From Bostrychus sinensis (taxonomy: Eukaryota > Chordata > Actinopteri > Gobiiformes > Eleotridae), in assembly GCA_020698575.1 (NCBI GenBank), contig CM036242.1, positions 12,659,624-12,723,623 on the forward strand: a stretch of DNA of 64,000 nucleotides, in the 5' to 3' direction. Positions 43,687 to 54,442 of this stretch are shown here, in pieces. How positions within the stretch are numbered: position 1 is the stretch's first letter; every line of letters begins with the position of its first letter. Both the position numbers and the translations under genes were made by a program. The notes under the pieces are model-generated. The model saw only the letters and a list, made by a program, of their open reading frames with translations. It was not told where the DNA came from and made no database searches.

Positions 43687-43930
43687 TTTTAAAGCACTCC
43701 ATGGCTCTGCTCCACAATACATTACTGATCTGTTAACTCCTTATTCTGCCCCATGGTTCCTCAGGTCATCCTCCCAGTTGTCAGTCCCTCCATCTCGTCT
43801 CAAAACTAAGGGTGACTGCTGGTCCCTTTTTTGTTATTGTCTCCAAACTCTGGAACAGCCTGCCATCCAATCTCAGTTAAAAATTCTGTAATCGTGCTAC
43901 ACAAATAAAATGGCTTTGCAGTGAGGTAGA
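43687..43930 (+). mobile_element. L2/CR1-type LINE ORF2 3' end, decayed
   Basis: Translation gives KALHGSAPQYITDLLTPYS, then an SRLKTKGDCWS segment. After a frameshift it gives VSKLWNSLPSNL. These are the conserved C-terminal blocks of L2/CR1-clade LINE reverse transcriptases (KALHG, ..YISDLL, ..LWNSLP). A non-coding tail with CGTGCTACACAAATAAAATG follows, as in L2-like 3' ends. At least one frameshift makes it a dead 5'-truncated copy. Confidence 0.8.
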
Positions 43931-44089
43931 CATATCAAATCAAATAAACATGATCTGTAATCTTGTGTGTAAATGTTATTGTTTATTGTTGTTATAAAAG
44001 ATACACAAATAAAAGAATATTGTGGTAGGTGGATAGTGTCATTAACAGCTTTTTCCTGTAATTAGTTATTGTTGATAATTTTCCAGTTT
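43931..44089. other. AT-rich spacer
   Basis: Nothing recognised. Confidence 0.5.
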
Positions 44090-44690
44090 CAAGATGTTTA
44101 AGTCATTTTTCAATTGCTGCAAACACTGTCAAACATTTGCGGCAAAGTGAAAGTTGTTGATAAGCACTTCTGCCGGTGATAGATGTTTTGCTTGTGCCTC
44201 TGTGTTCCCAACGTGGCCTCCGCCCAATTCGATTTATTTAAAGACACTGACTAACTCCAATTATGTGAGACCCCTCCTTTGATTTGCTCTCTTCCCTTTC
44301 TTCGTCGGCCATCTTTGATTCCTGAGCCGGGCCCGCCTCCTCTCGCACACAGCTGCCTCCTCTCTTGTTGTTCTTGGCACCGCATCCAAAAGTCCTCCAG
44401 CCTTTCTGCGGTCCCCTCGAAAAACCAAGAGGGACATCAAAAGCGTCACTGAGGCTTCCATGTCTGTGTTAGGACCGAGAGTGTGTGGTGTGAGGAAGAA
44501 GGAGGGAGTGGGACCTCCTTTGGCCTTGTATGTAAAAACACAGCTAAGGGCCTGCTCCGAAAAGCCTAAGGTTAAATCTTCATTTCACTGATCGCCTTCC
44601 AGCTTCCACATTCCTCCTTGCCTATAACCCATTTTCCTCTCATTCCGTGCCATGCCGGTCCATGCTGTGCTATTTTTCCTAGACGTTCCA
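44090..44690. promoter_or_regulatory. candidate conserved non-coding block
   Basis: 44130-44270 has TTTGCGGCAAAGTGAAAG, TGATAAGCACTTCTGCCGG and CCGCCCAATTCGATTTATTT. 44540-44600 has CTGCTCCGAAAAGCCTAAGG and CTGATCGCCTTCC. The 66-codon minus frame between them has an R-rich composition but no domain. Confidence 0.3.
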
Positions 44691-45060
44691 AGTAGGGCTG
44701 AAACAAACAGGTGCCTGACCTTGGCTGTTTGGAGAGATTATATATTTAGCAGTGTCTTTTGTTGAAAAAGCACCAGTTTTTCTTCTTTTTTCACTGTCCT
44801 CAATTACAAAGCACCTTTATTCTTCCAGCTGCGCGTTGTGTTCACCACCAGATTACACCACGGACGGATGAGGCGCTGAGGAAGTGAGCAACAAAAGAGC
44901 AAGAATTTGAATTGTATTCTATTGTGTTTTGTGGAACATTAGTAAAAAGCTAAATCTCACTTTCTAAATTAAATGTGTCTCTGTAATACTTCCAAAATCA
45001 TGCCAATTATGCTGAGAAAAATCACATTTACATTAGAGACGCATGCATAAAATGTTCTAA
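44691..45060. other. single-copy spacer
   Basis: No feature recognised. Confidence 0.5.
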
Positions 45061-45304
45061 GTCACTCATTCGCCCACTAACCCGCATGTTGGCAGTTCGA
45101 TCCCTGCTACCATCATTGCATATTGTTATTTTGTTCTTGGGGAATACACCCACCTTGATTGTGTCAGTGTGATTGTGTTTGGTGGTGGTCGGAGGGGCCG
45201 ACTGGCAGCCACGCTGGCTACAAAAGTAGCTCACCTCTACAGCGTGAATGAATAATTTTGCAAATTGTAAGGCGACTTTAAGTGTCTAGAAAAGCGCTAT
45301 ATTG

Positions 45305-45306
<2 letters not shown>
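45061..45306 (+). mobile_element. tRNA-derived SINE, 5'-truncated
   Basis: CATTCGCCCACTAACCCGC, the B-box GGCAGTTCGATCCC, GGTGGTGGTCGGAGGGGCCG, GGCAGCCACGCTGG and AAGGCGACTTTAAGTGTC then TAGAAAAGCGCTATAT follow in SINE order. The A-box head is missing. The tail passes directly into the ATT microsatellite. Confidence 0.85.

Positions 45307-45355
<49 letters not shown>
45307..45355. repeat. (ATT)16 microsatellite at a SINE tail
   Basis: 49 nt of uninterrupted ATT repeat, attached to the 3' end of the SINE. The SINE at 61361 ends in the short form of the same tail. Confidence 0.95.
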
Positions 45356-45356
<1 letters not shown>

Positions 45357-45418
45357 GTTAAAACTACTTTTATAGCTTTTATGCGGCTAATGCTATTTAT
45401 TTTTTTAAGTAATCCAGT

Positions 45419-45442
45419 CATTATTGTATTCATACAATAATG
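45419..45442. repeat. perfect 10-bp inverted repeat, 4-nt loop
   Basis: CATTATTGTA, TTCA, TACAATAATG. An outer pair (ATCCAGT/ACTGGACT) surrounds it with a bulge. Confidence 0.75.
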
Positions 45443-45544
45443 ATTGTATTACTGGACTGATTTGTATTTTTCAATTATAAAATCACAAACAATAACATTT
45501 CAGCTGGACTTGCCACCGCCATTACTCCGGTGTGTAAAGACGTT

Positions 45545-45755
45545 CACGAGCTTGGACTGAGCCAAATAGGAACATTGCCATTTGCATGTGATTGGTCAAA
45601 AAATCCATTCCCTGCTCTAGTTCCCCCACTGTCAAAAATACTTTATAATAAAGCCCAGAGGAGGTCTCTGAGCCTCATTTTTTTCCAGAGATGAGGTGCT
45701 ATTAACTGAATAATAAATAAATACAAACAATAAAAATCAGGTAGGGCATCTTTAA
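45545..45755. mobile_element. partial copy of the TTAA-flanked element at 60349
   Basis: It ends TCAGGTAGGGCATCT followed by TTAA (45752-45755), matching the right terminus of the 60349 element. Internal GTGATTGGTC and AAAGCCCAGAGG are shared. The left end is missing. Confidence 0.6.
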
Positions 45756-46289
45756 ATAGGATAACATTTTGAGGTTACTATAGTAGTGAGTATGCCCTTG
45801 GCTCCAATCAGTGCTTACTATTAAACAATATAAATTTTTCCTATGTTTGCAAAACTGTTGGCAGTCTATGGAAACATGAACAATAACACATATTAATATT
45901 TTTAGAACTGATATACTTTTTATAGAGCAAGAGAAATGTGATAGATTTAAAAGATTTGTCGATTAAAGTTAACATACAGAGGTGCTGCAAAAGGGCACAC
46001 AATTAATGTTCATTTAAAGATATCTGACTTCATCTTACTACATAATTTATTTGTAAAATTAAATGTTTAATGGAGTGAAAAAATCTATATAAATCTATAA
46101 AAACATAATTTTGTTTATTGTTGTTTAATTTATGATTACTAAAAATATTTAATAATAAAAATAATAATGCATTGGCTTATATGCTGCTTTTATGGGACAT
46201 TCAGAGACGCTTTACAATTGCTATATATGATACATGATAATTACTGAATACTGAAATTGATATTTGTAACAAACATTCTCAAAAGATTC
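45756..46289. other. AT-rich spacer
   Basis: Nothing recognised. Confidence 0.5.
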
Positions 46290-46800
46290 TCATTTTATTG
46301 TGACTTGAGACATGTCCGCAATCGTTGCTGAGTCAAAGGTTAAAGGTCAGAGGTGTGCCCCGCTGGCCAGATGACTGCATATGTCTGTAACTGGGTGTAA
46401 ATGTGCTTTACTGTTGTGTTGTGGCCCCTGAAGCCCATCCTCGGTGATAATAGCCCTGGCACTGAACCGGGGCGAGGAAGGGGGCGGAGCCTGTACATTC
46501 ACATTACTCTGTGTACGTGTTTATACGGCAGTGTGTAACCGCGTGTGTGTTGCCGCGGTTACCAGGGAAATGGATGTGTTGGCCTCATCAGAGAGTCTCC
46601 AGCTGGTGGAGGGGCTTCGGAAGCGGAGCCTTGGCAGCGGCCCGGTCAGGGGGGAGTTTGCATCTGTGCTGCCTTGGCACTGGGCTGGATCGTGCTTGTG
46701 GTGGATGGAGCTGGCTGCTCGGGGGGTGGGTGGGGGGGCAGCAGTGGGTGGGTTTTTTGGGGGTTTTGTGTGTATAGGATGTTGAAGACGACCACCCTTT
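46290..46800. promoter_or_regulatory. GC-rich block with G-quadruplex motif
   Basis: 46330-46700 has AAAGGTTAAAGGTCAGAGG (a nuclear-receptor-like direct repeat of RGGTYA), GAACCGGGGCGAGG, and TTGCCGCGGTTACC. It ends with a G-tract cluster. Four overlapping open frames on both strands (up to 154 codons) are low-complexity P/G-rich and lack domains. No TATA or clear transcription start is visible, although the GC rise is the steepest in the desert. Confidence 0.3.
46721..46752 (+). promoter_or_regulatory. putative G-quadruplex motif
   Basis: G6-T-G3-T-G7-CAGCAGT-G3-T-G3 on the plus strand meets the usual G3+N1-7 pattern with more than four G-tracts. G6 (ending 46770 region) continues nearby. 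Confidence 0.7.
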
Positions 46801-47170
46801 TCACCTCTTAAAGGGATAGTATTGATTTGTACAAATGTCGAGATGCTGCAGTTATTTTGGTTAATGACTCTGTGTATAGAAAAAGAGGAAGTCGATTTGG
46901 ATGTGAAATTTTGGTCTACTTCCACTTCTTGGCTGTAGATGTCCCCATTATGACAGATATGAGTTCTCCACCAAACATTTTCCAAACATGGACAGAACTG
47001 ATAACCTGGCCAGTCATCCCAAGAAGTTTCTCAATTTTATACAAAAAGTTAGTCTGGGCCTCAGTGGTGTGAGTTAGATTTCCAGAAGGTGGAACAAGTC
47101 AATGCAAACTTTCTCTGAATGCACCTGGATGCACATAATCAACTAGTTTAGCTGGCAGTACTGATGCAGA
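46801..47170. other. single-copy spacer
   Basis: One 81-codon open frame at 46827-47072 without domain or splice support. Confidence 0.4.
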
Positions 47171-47220
47171 AGTACACAGCGGTGACTCAGTAGGTTGAAT
47201 CATTCGCCTACCTATATGCA
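47171..47220 (+). mobile_element. SINE head fragment
   Basis: GCGGTGACTCAGTAGGTTG then ATTCGCCTACC is the tRNA-like A-box head of the 61361 SINE family, cut off after 45 bp. Confidence 0.55.
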
Positions 47221-47884
47221 TCTTGCAGCCAATAAGAGGAAAAAAGTGTTGCTTAAACCTGCACCTAATATTAGGTTAACTGTTATGAAAAGTCCAAGAG
47301 TATTTATTTTTATGGAAACTGGTGTAATTAAGAGGGTTTTAGGTCTAATGTGAATGTGTCTGGCTGCCTTTAGATTCGGAGCACTGTCTGCAAAAGTCTG
47401 GAGATTTTTGTTATGACCATGAATATGTATGCTAGTGTTTCTAAGTATATTACATCCAGTCATTTTCTGCTTTTCTATTAGGGGTCGTGGGTGGTTGGAG
47501 CCTCTAGACAAAAGACATTGCTGTCAACATTTATGAATATTTTGTGAGTTGCTGGGTCTATTCCTTATCATTTGCTTGTTAAAATCACACATCAATAGTT
47601 TGATGACACTTACACCAGTAGTGCCATACTATTGTCGGAGAACCTAAGATTTAAAGCGATTTTTAAAGCGATTTAAAGTATATTTCAACAAAAGCAATGA
47701 CTTATGATTTCAGCTGTAGGTCTTGGGTGTTGCCTTTCTCTCCTAACTGTACTTCAAAAAATATGAAATCACTCACATATATAGTACTTATGTCTACAAT
47801 TGCCTCACTGAAGAGTCATGCACCACCACTAAAGTGCAAGTTCCATCCTAATTCGATATAAGGAGTGCTTGCCATAGATTTTTC
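47221..47884. other. AT-rich spacer
   Basis: Nothing recognised. Confidence 0.5.
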
Positions 47885-48078
47885 TCTAACTCTTATCTCC
47901 TTGTATTTTTTTTTTTTTTTCCTCTCCCTCCTCCCATCATTCCTCCTCTCTATATGTCCCCCACCCTTTTTTTCACCTCATTTTTCTCCCCTTCTCCCCA
48001 TTATTTAGTCTTTTTATTCACACTCATCTATCCTTCTTTCCCCTCTGCTTGTCTCCTTTACTTCTGTCCTTTCTCCTT
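47885..48078 (+). repeat. 190-bp polypyrimidine tract
   Basis: About nine-tenths C/T on the plus strand, including T15 at 47906-47920. A strongly strand-asymmetric tract of this kind can form triplex-type DNA. Confidence 0.85.
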
Positions 48079-50078
48079 GAAAGGTTCGTCTGTCAAGAAT
48101 TAATTAGCGCAGTCTATACAAAAGTATGGTTTAGTATAATATGGTATGGTATAGTCATTTATTACAATGGTTCCCTAACGCTGGGCTAGAACCTAAAAGT
48201 GTATTATTTGATTTGGGGCACAAAAAGCATTAATTGAAAAGAAACTTTGAGAACACAGAACTCCACCCATGCATTGGCCACATCTGTCGTGCCCAGAACT
48301 GGACATGAACCAGAGATCCCGTAGTTCAGGGATAAATGCTAGAGAATATGGTTCCAGACAGGGCTCTAAATCCACACCAAAAACAATTAATTTCTTCCTT
48401 GGCACATTACTTATCTTTAAAAAAATAATAATTACCAAGGTTTAGTTCTTGACTTAACCACTTTGAGTAAAAAAAAAAAATAGACTAAAAATTTAAACAA
48501 AATCAATGTCATACAAGAGCTGGAAAGTGGGTTACAATACTTTTGGCATTTTTTATGAACAAGTTTGTGGAATGCTGGTATAATGCTTAGTTTAGTATTG
48601 TAAGTTATAGCTGCCGCCATGTGTTTTAATATACTTTTCCTGAGACACGTGCAGTGGATTATCGACCTCAGTGACAACAGTGATAGCAGGAAGTTGTCAG
48701 AGCAGAGTGTTTAGCCGCTCTGCTGCTCCACTCTACCTCCAGTGGTTTGGATGAGCCACGAGTCACGAGCCGGGGTGAAACACAAACCGTCAGGAAATGA
48801 GAGCCTCAACATGATCGGCTGTGTCCTGACCTGTTTGTTCCCATGATGCACAAGTGGGGGGAGTGTCCTTGATTTGTGCGTGCATGTGTGATTGTTTTGG
48901 AGAGATCAGTTGTGTTAAAATCTTGACTGATCAGATTTAATGTTGTCAGTGGCTTAAAGTTTGTTTGGAGTATTTTAACCTTGTTACTTCAGTGAAGCAT
49001 GCTGTGTGCAGTTATGGGTGTGAAGAGTTTGTTTGCTGGGTGGGATGGGACACTGTTCCCTCACCAGCTAATCAAAAAGAGCAGGTTTAACCACTCTATG
49101 TAGAACCTTCCTGTCACAAAATAATTGCTCTCAGGCTCAAGACCGGCCTCTTTTAGCCTCCAGAGGAATCAAAGGCAATGGTGGGCCCTTTAAAAAAATA
49201 ATACTGGCTGTGCTGACAGTTCTTACGTAGTCATTTGGGATGTGCACAGGTTTTTAAAGGGTGTATATCATCTCCACAGCTGGGAATGAAATTGTGTCTT
49301 TTGCAACAAACAGTTCAGTAATTTTCAGAGAGGCATTTGTGTATTGCTCTCTCTGATAACCCATTATGAGCAGTGTTGTCAGTGTTGTTTTTGAAGTATA
49401 GTACAGTATATAGAATATCAAATGGCTAATTCAACCACACTTGAAGAATGAGAACTTTAAGTAGTTCAAAGGAGGAGTTAAGAAAAGACCTTCAAACAGG
49501 CCACAGTTGAGTTTGGCTCTGATCTCCATATGTATACACATGCACATCATATCATTACCCCCTCCCCAGCTCACCACTAATCACTCAGCCGGCCCGGATC
49601 AGACATATTTCAGATTCTCCCTACATTCTTGGTGTATTCAGCTGTCCCTTTGTGTTTCAGGGCTGGACCTGAGCCTAACGAGGCCCAGGCGGTCATAAAG
49701 TCACTGGCTCCATGTGATAAAACCGAGTGTGACGACAGTAGACTGTGGAAAAGATGAAGGCATAGCAGGAGGAGAAAGTGACTGGACAAGAGTAACAATA
49801 CACCCTGTCTCCATGGATATACTTTTATAGTTTCTCTATTTCTCTTTAACCCATTTCTCCAATTGAAATCCTCTTTTGCAAAACAGTTTAGAAAGCAGTC
49901 CATTTAGTGGCTCTCAGTGTCAGTGGTTCTGTAAAGGTTTTCTGCATGACTTGTTGTGGACTACTGGTCATTTGACAATGCAAAAATACACAGCACTGTT
50001 CTCAATAAACTGTTGTTCTCAATGAGTTACTATAGTAAACAGTGAACAGTTTTTTGGTTACTTCACTCAGCATTTACA
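48079..50078. other. single-copy sequence, no gene seen
   Basis: Moderate GC at 48690-48800 (GAGCCACGAGTCACGAGCC) and 49560-49730 with no reading frame support. The rest is AT-rich. Confidence 0.45.
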
Positions 50079-50490
50079 TTTTTACAATATTGTTGTAGTA
50101 ACTGATTTTTAATGCAATTAATGCATTAGTGTTAAAAAAAAAAAAAAGGGTGTGATGATGTTCATCTACATATTTTAGATCAACAACAAGAGTTGGAGAA
50201 TTCTGGCAACTTCCCTGACCATAGTTTGGTGTATGGTATTTTCATATATATTTTTTAATTTCTTTGGAAAATCTCACAATATTTTGCAAATACATTTTGA
50301 GTTGCTCAGACAACATTTTGTACTTTTCAAAAGTTTAATTTGCATAAAACACAATAGAAACATATTTTTAAAATAAACAAATGTGTGGCCCGCTTGATAT
50401 CTAGTAACACATTGTGTATGATGATATGATAAAAAGACATCATATTTGAGGATATGCTGAAATAAGTGCTCTGCCATTGTGGCATGCCTT
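50079..50490 (+). repeat. local direct duplication, copy 1
   Basis: Shares ordered words with 52385-52828: TTGTTGTAGTAACTGA, GATGATGTTCATC, TTTGCATAAAA, CTTGATATCTGGTAACACATT (one mismatch) and TTGTGGCATGCC. About 70-80% similar by eye with indels. Confidence 0.8.
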
Positions 50491-51364
50491 ATTGCATTTA
50501 TACACATAATAGGATTATTTTCTGCAGTATGTCTGTCATCTACTGTTGATTGGTGCTTGTCATCTTGGGACCCAAATCTTTGGTTTTGGTCTCGTGAGCC
50601 CTGGATGTTAAGGCTTTACATTTTTTGTATGTTACTCAAAAGTAACCTTATAATATATATTTAAGTACAATAGTTGTATTGAAAATGTATTGAAAATGTA
50701 CTCAAGTTTTTTTTTTTTTTAATTCTGCAATTGAGCAAACACATTTTTTCCCTCATTAGCATGGTTGGTAACACACTCACCTCATAACATGGGTAATTTT
50801 AGGTTGGGTACAGATAGTAGTAGTAGAAGTATTTGCTTTGCTACTGCAAAGAACAACTTTGAAAAATATTTTGTAGTATGATTTTGACTTTAATTCCTGC
50901 ACTCGAGTACACATTTGGAGATCTGACATTAGACAAAGAATCCTCCTCCTCCTGGAGTGAACCTGAATTTTTCTTTGGCAGAGACCAGTGTCTTTAAATC
51001 AGTTCAAGTGAATGAGGAAAAAAACTATAAGAAAGTTTAAAGGAAAGGGAGAGAACAGTGCTGTCTTATTTCTGTTTTTGATAAGTGTATGTGCAGATGT
51101 GAAAGTGAGGGTCACATGTGTTTCTCTGTTAAAATGGTTCTGGTGGATGTGCGCTGACAGCTTCACGGTGTCTGATAATGCTCTGAGCAGAACCACATTA
51201 AGACATTCAAACACACAGATCTGTATTATGACAGGAACAAAAGGGACCTCTGCTCTGATCCCTGGTAATCGACTAACCCTGGATTTATTGATACGTATTT
51301 TACTTTATATTTATGTGTGTTTTCTTCCATGTTTTTTTTTAGTTATAATAATTACATTACATAC
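50491..51364. other. spacer between duplicated segments
   Basis: It includes T15 at 50707-50720. A 135-codon plus frame at 51012-51419 is hydrophobic in part and runs into the hAT element; no support as a gene. Confidence 0.4.
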
Positions 51365-51372
51365 AAATTATA

Positions 51373-51903
51373 CAGAGGTGGAATGTAACAAAGTAAAAGT
51401 ACTTAGTTATTTTAATTAAGTACAGTTTCATAGATAGATACATTATACATTATAGATACATTTTGCAAGGGGAACTTTTACTTTTACTTCTCTACATTTT
51501 AGATCAAGTATCTGTACTTTTTACTCCACTACATTTATGAGTTGATTTGAAGTACAAAGTATTTTAAGTTTGGTTTAAAATCATGTGTTTTTGTTGTGTC
51601 CTCATTGTAGAAACACAGTAGACCTCAATGAAAGATCCAGTCTCTTCTGTTGCACCAGTTTGTTAATTTCATTAGTAATCAGCACAATTATTCAGCAAAA
51701 TCTCTCACATTTAATACTTTAATAAGTTGCTGAGTCTGTGCAAAATACTTTTACTTTTTTACTTGCAAGTACATTTGAAAGTAAGTACTTTTATACTTTT
51801 ACCTAAGTAGACATTTTAAGGTGATATGTTTACTTGACAAAATCTTTGCTTCTTTTTTGTGCTTTTAGTTAAGTAAAGAAATTGAGTACTTCTTACACCA
51901 CTG
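51373..51903. mobile_element. non-autonomous hAT element, 531 bp, perfect 8-bp TSD
   Basis: It begins CAGAGGTGGAATGTAAC and ends, read inward, CAGTGGTGTAAGAAGTACTC. Both flanks are exactly AAATTATA (51365-51372 and 51904-51911). The interior is built from AAGTACTTTTACTT-type words typical of a very common fish hAT MITE family. Related diverged pieces are at 53950-54035, 54274-54442 and 58665-58860. Confidence 0.95.
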
Positions 51904-51911
51904 AAATTATA

Positions 51912-52384
51912 ATAAGAATGTGTGTATTGCCTTGATATGTTCTGGCAAGGATTAGTTAAAATGTAAAACATAAGTAAATATGAAATTCTAGTTATGCAAG
52001 TTTTATATCAAACGATAATTATTTGTCTGCTGGAGGCATAAATAAGCTTCACATTTTATTTTCTCTTATCCTTGTAGAATTTCTTTTGCTTTTGCTTTCA
52101 CTTTCATGCTTGTCTCAAACACCTGTTCTATTTTCAAAGGCCATTATTGGATTAGCATTAAACTTGATTTTGGAAATGTTTTTTGATCATCTGCTGCAGT
52201 GTTTTCAAAACGTGTAGGTTAAGGTTTCAGGTAGATTTGTGAAAAGTCACATCGGCTGATTCAGAGAACCTGAACCTAATGGATGTTTTTTGCAATAATT
52301 GACAGAATATTTATTGTAACACCTAAAGGTGTGAGAATAAATCACTGAGGTTCAAGAAACTTTTAATGAGCAATTTAATTTGTT
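51912..52384. other. AT-rich spacer
   Basis: Nothing recognised. Confidence 0.5.
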
Positions 52385-52828
52385 ATATTTTATACAAAGT
52401 TGTTGTAGTAACTGACTTTTTATGCCTCTGTTTTTGTAATTTTTTGTCAAGTGTATGATGATGTTCATCCACATTATTTAGTCCAACAATAGTTAGAGAA
52501 TATGTTTGGATATATATCAAGATAATTAAATTTTTTTTTTTTTTTTTTTTTTTGGGGGGGAAAACCTCACTTAATATAGCAATTACATTTTCAGTTGCAC
52601 ATAAAGATTTGTCACTTCCAAAGTTTTATTTGCATAAAATAAAACAAACACATTTTAGAAATAATCTCTAACATAGCAAATGTGTAGCTTACTTGATATC
52701 TGGTAACACATTGTATATGATGAGAATAATCTTATTTGATCATATTCTGAATCTTAGGCCTACTAACTATAATGGCATACTGTATACCATACTGTAAATT
52801 GATGTGTTCTGCTGTTGTGGCATGCCCT
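52385..52828 (+). repeat. local direct duplication, copy 2
   Basis: Counterpart of 50079-50490, starting 2.3 kb downstream. It contains a T23G7 tract (52531-52560) absent from copy 1. Confidence 0.8.
52531..52560. repeat. T23 followed by G7
   Basis: Compound homopolymer inside duplication copy 2. Confidence 0.9.
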
Positions 52829-52999
52829 GTGTAACATGCAGCAAAAATAGCGCATACTACATCATAAATCAGAGCACAATGAACTCCTGAAAAGCTATAG
52901 GTCTCTCTTATGCATTCTGCAAAGTTCAATTGAAAACGAACAATGACAAGTTTATTCAGAATATAAGGCAGATTTTACAATTTTCCCCCAACCACCCAA

Positions 53000-53600
53000 A
53001 AATTTGCTTCACATTTGATATTTGCAGTAAAAGAGGCCTCTCACACACAGCTCTATCCTTTGTGTTGTGTGTGTGATTGGCCGGGGACACAGGCTGCTGT
53101 CCGTCTCTTCCATGTTTAACACCGTGTTTGCGCGTCTCAGCTCAGGGCCTAATCCGTCCTTATCTCCCAGAGCGACAGCACAACAAGACAATCTTTAAAG
53201 AAGTCATCTCTCCCTTTCCCACTGCCTCTCCACCGATACTGCGCACGTCTAGTCCCCTTCTGGAGATACTATGCATTTGCGCTAAGTGCTTTGGAAAATA
53301 ATATGTGAACGTTGTTGTCATTCCGAAGCGCTCCCCTGACATCAAACTCTGACTAAAGGTTGTCTGCACCTCTTGACATTAGATAAATGCCCGGTCTGGT
53401 TGTACGCACCGCTGTACCAATTCTCCGATAGGTCTCCCTCACTTTCTCTTCATCCGGCCCGATCTAATGACTCATAGGAATGCATGGAGCCGCTTGTCAG
53501 AGATCAATCATCTCCGTCAGGTGGATGTAGCGATTGTTTGAGGAGCGGGCCATTAGAGAGGAAGTGTACGGAGGTGTGTTGTGAACCTAAGCGTCTCCAA
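53000..53600. promoter_or_regulatory. strong candidate conserved non-coding block
   Basis: GC-balanced and repeat-free, with GTTTGCGCGTCTCAGCTCAGG, TAATCCGTCCTTATCTCCC, CACCGATACTGCGCACGTC, ATTCCGAAGCGCTCCCC, TAAATGCCCGGTCTGG, TTCTCCGATAGGTCTCCC and CAGAGATCAATCATCTCCG. CpG words are frequent. Short open frames occur on both strands with no domain. It stands out sharply from AT-rich flanks. Confidence 0.42.
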
Positions 53601-54273
53601 AGGTCAGCGAGAGAGAGAGAGGGAGATGAGGAGGGAGAGACGGACACATTTGGACCACAATAAAACAAGAATACATCCTTCAGTTTCTTTAACAGTTTTA
53701 GATGCCCAAAAGTTTACTGTTAACTACTCTCTGCGTGTTTCTAGATACTTTGGGGAAGCTAATTAATTTCCCTCAATAGATTTCAGCGCAGTTTCAGTTT
53801 TAAGAAGCAAACAGGCACCGAGACTATGAAACTAACTATGAAATGTGTAAATGAGTTAATGAAAAATGGATTTTAAATACTTAACATTTAAAACATCAGT
53901 GTACCTCAATGCCCATTTAAATGTGTGGACCACAAAGTATGCGTCTACAATTTATATTGCAAGTATTGCTACTTCAAAATAATATTATTACTAAAGTAGA
54001 AGTAAAAATTAGTAAATGTAAAAAGTATTTGGTGAAAAAAAAAACAATTGTTTTTGACTCTTTGGACGTAACTTCTGATTTATGTTTTAGTATATGGATG
54101 AAATCAGACAAAACATACAATAATGTGCAAATTATGGTATTTGCAAACAAAAAAACAATAAAAAAATTGGAAAAATAAATCATACCTTTGTAAAATATAC
54201 AGCACCAGTAACAAATTTTCCAAATCTTTTTCACTTTCTCACAGCATAAAGCTTTTGAAACCAGAACATAATA
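53601..54273. other. AT-rich spacer with decayed hAT-MITE sequence
   Basis: 53950-54035 contains TTGCTACTTCAAAATAATATT-like and AAAGTAGAAGTAAAAATTAG words of the 51373/54274 families, too decayed to bound. Confidence 0.4.
53609..53622. repeat. short (GA)n
   Basis: GAGAGAGAGAGAGG tract. Confidence 0.8.
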
Positions 54274-54442
54274 TAGAGGTGGATTAAGTAACCAAAAATT
54301 CTACTTAAGTACAGTATTTTTACCTCAAAAATAATATTACTCAAGTAAACATAAAAGGTATGCTATGATAAAACTACTCTTAGAAGTACAATTTATTTAA
54401 AAAGTTACTCAGGTAAATATTGCTCATTGCTTCCCATCACTG
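54274..54442. mobile_element. decayed hAT-type MITE, 169 bp
   Basis: It starts TAGAGGTGGATTAAGTAACC and ends, read inward, CAGTGATGGGAAGCAATG. Interior TACTTAAGTACAGTATTTTT and ATATTACTCAAGTAAAC words are standard for this teleost family. The flanking octamers do not match, so it is old or rearranged. Confidence 0.65.

Noticed and set aside
46521..46985. 154-codon minus-strand frame
   Set aside because: Low-complexity P/T/S-rich product of a GC-rich island, with overlapping open frames on the opposite strand.
51012..51419. 135-codon plus-strand frame
   Set aside because: Runs into a hAT element whose target duplication lies inside the frame; no domain.
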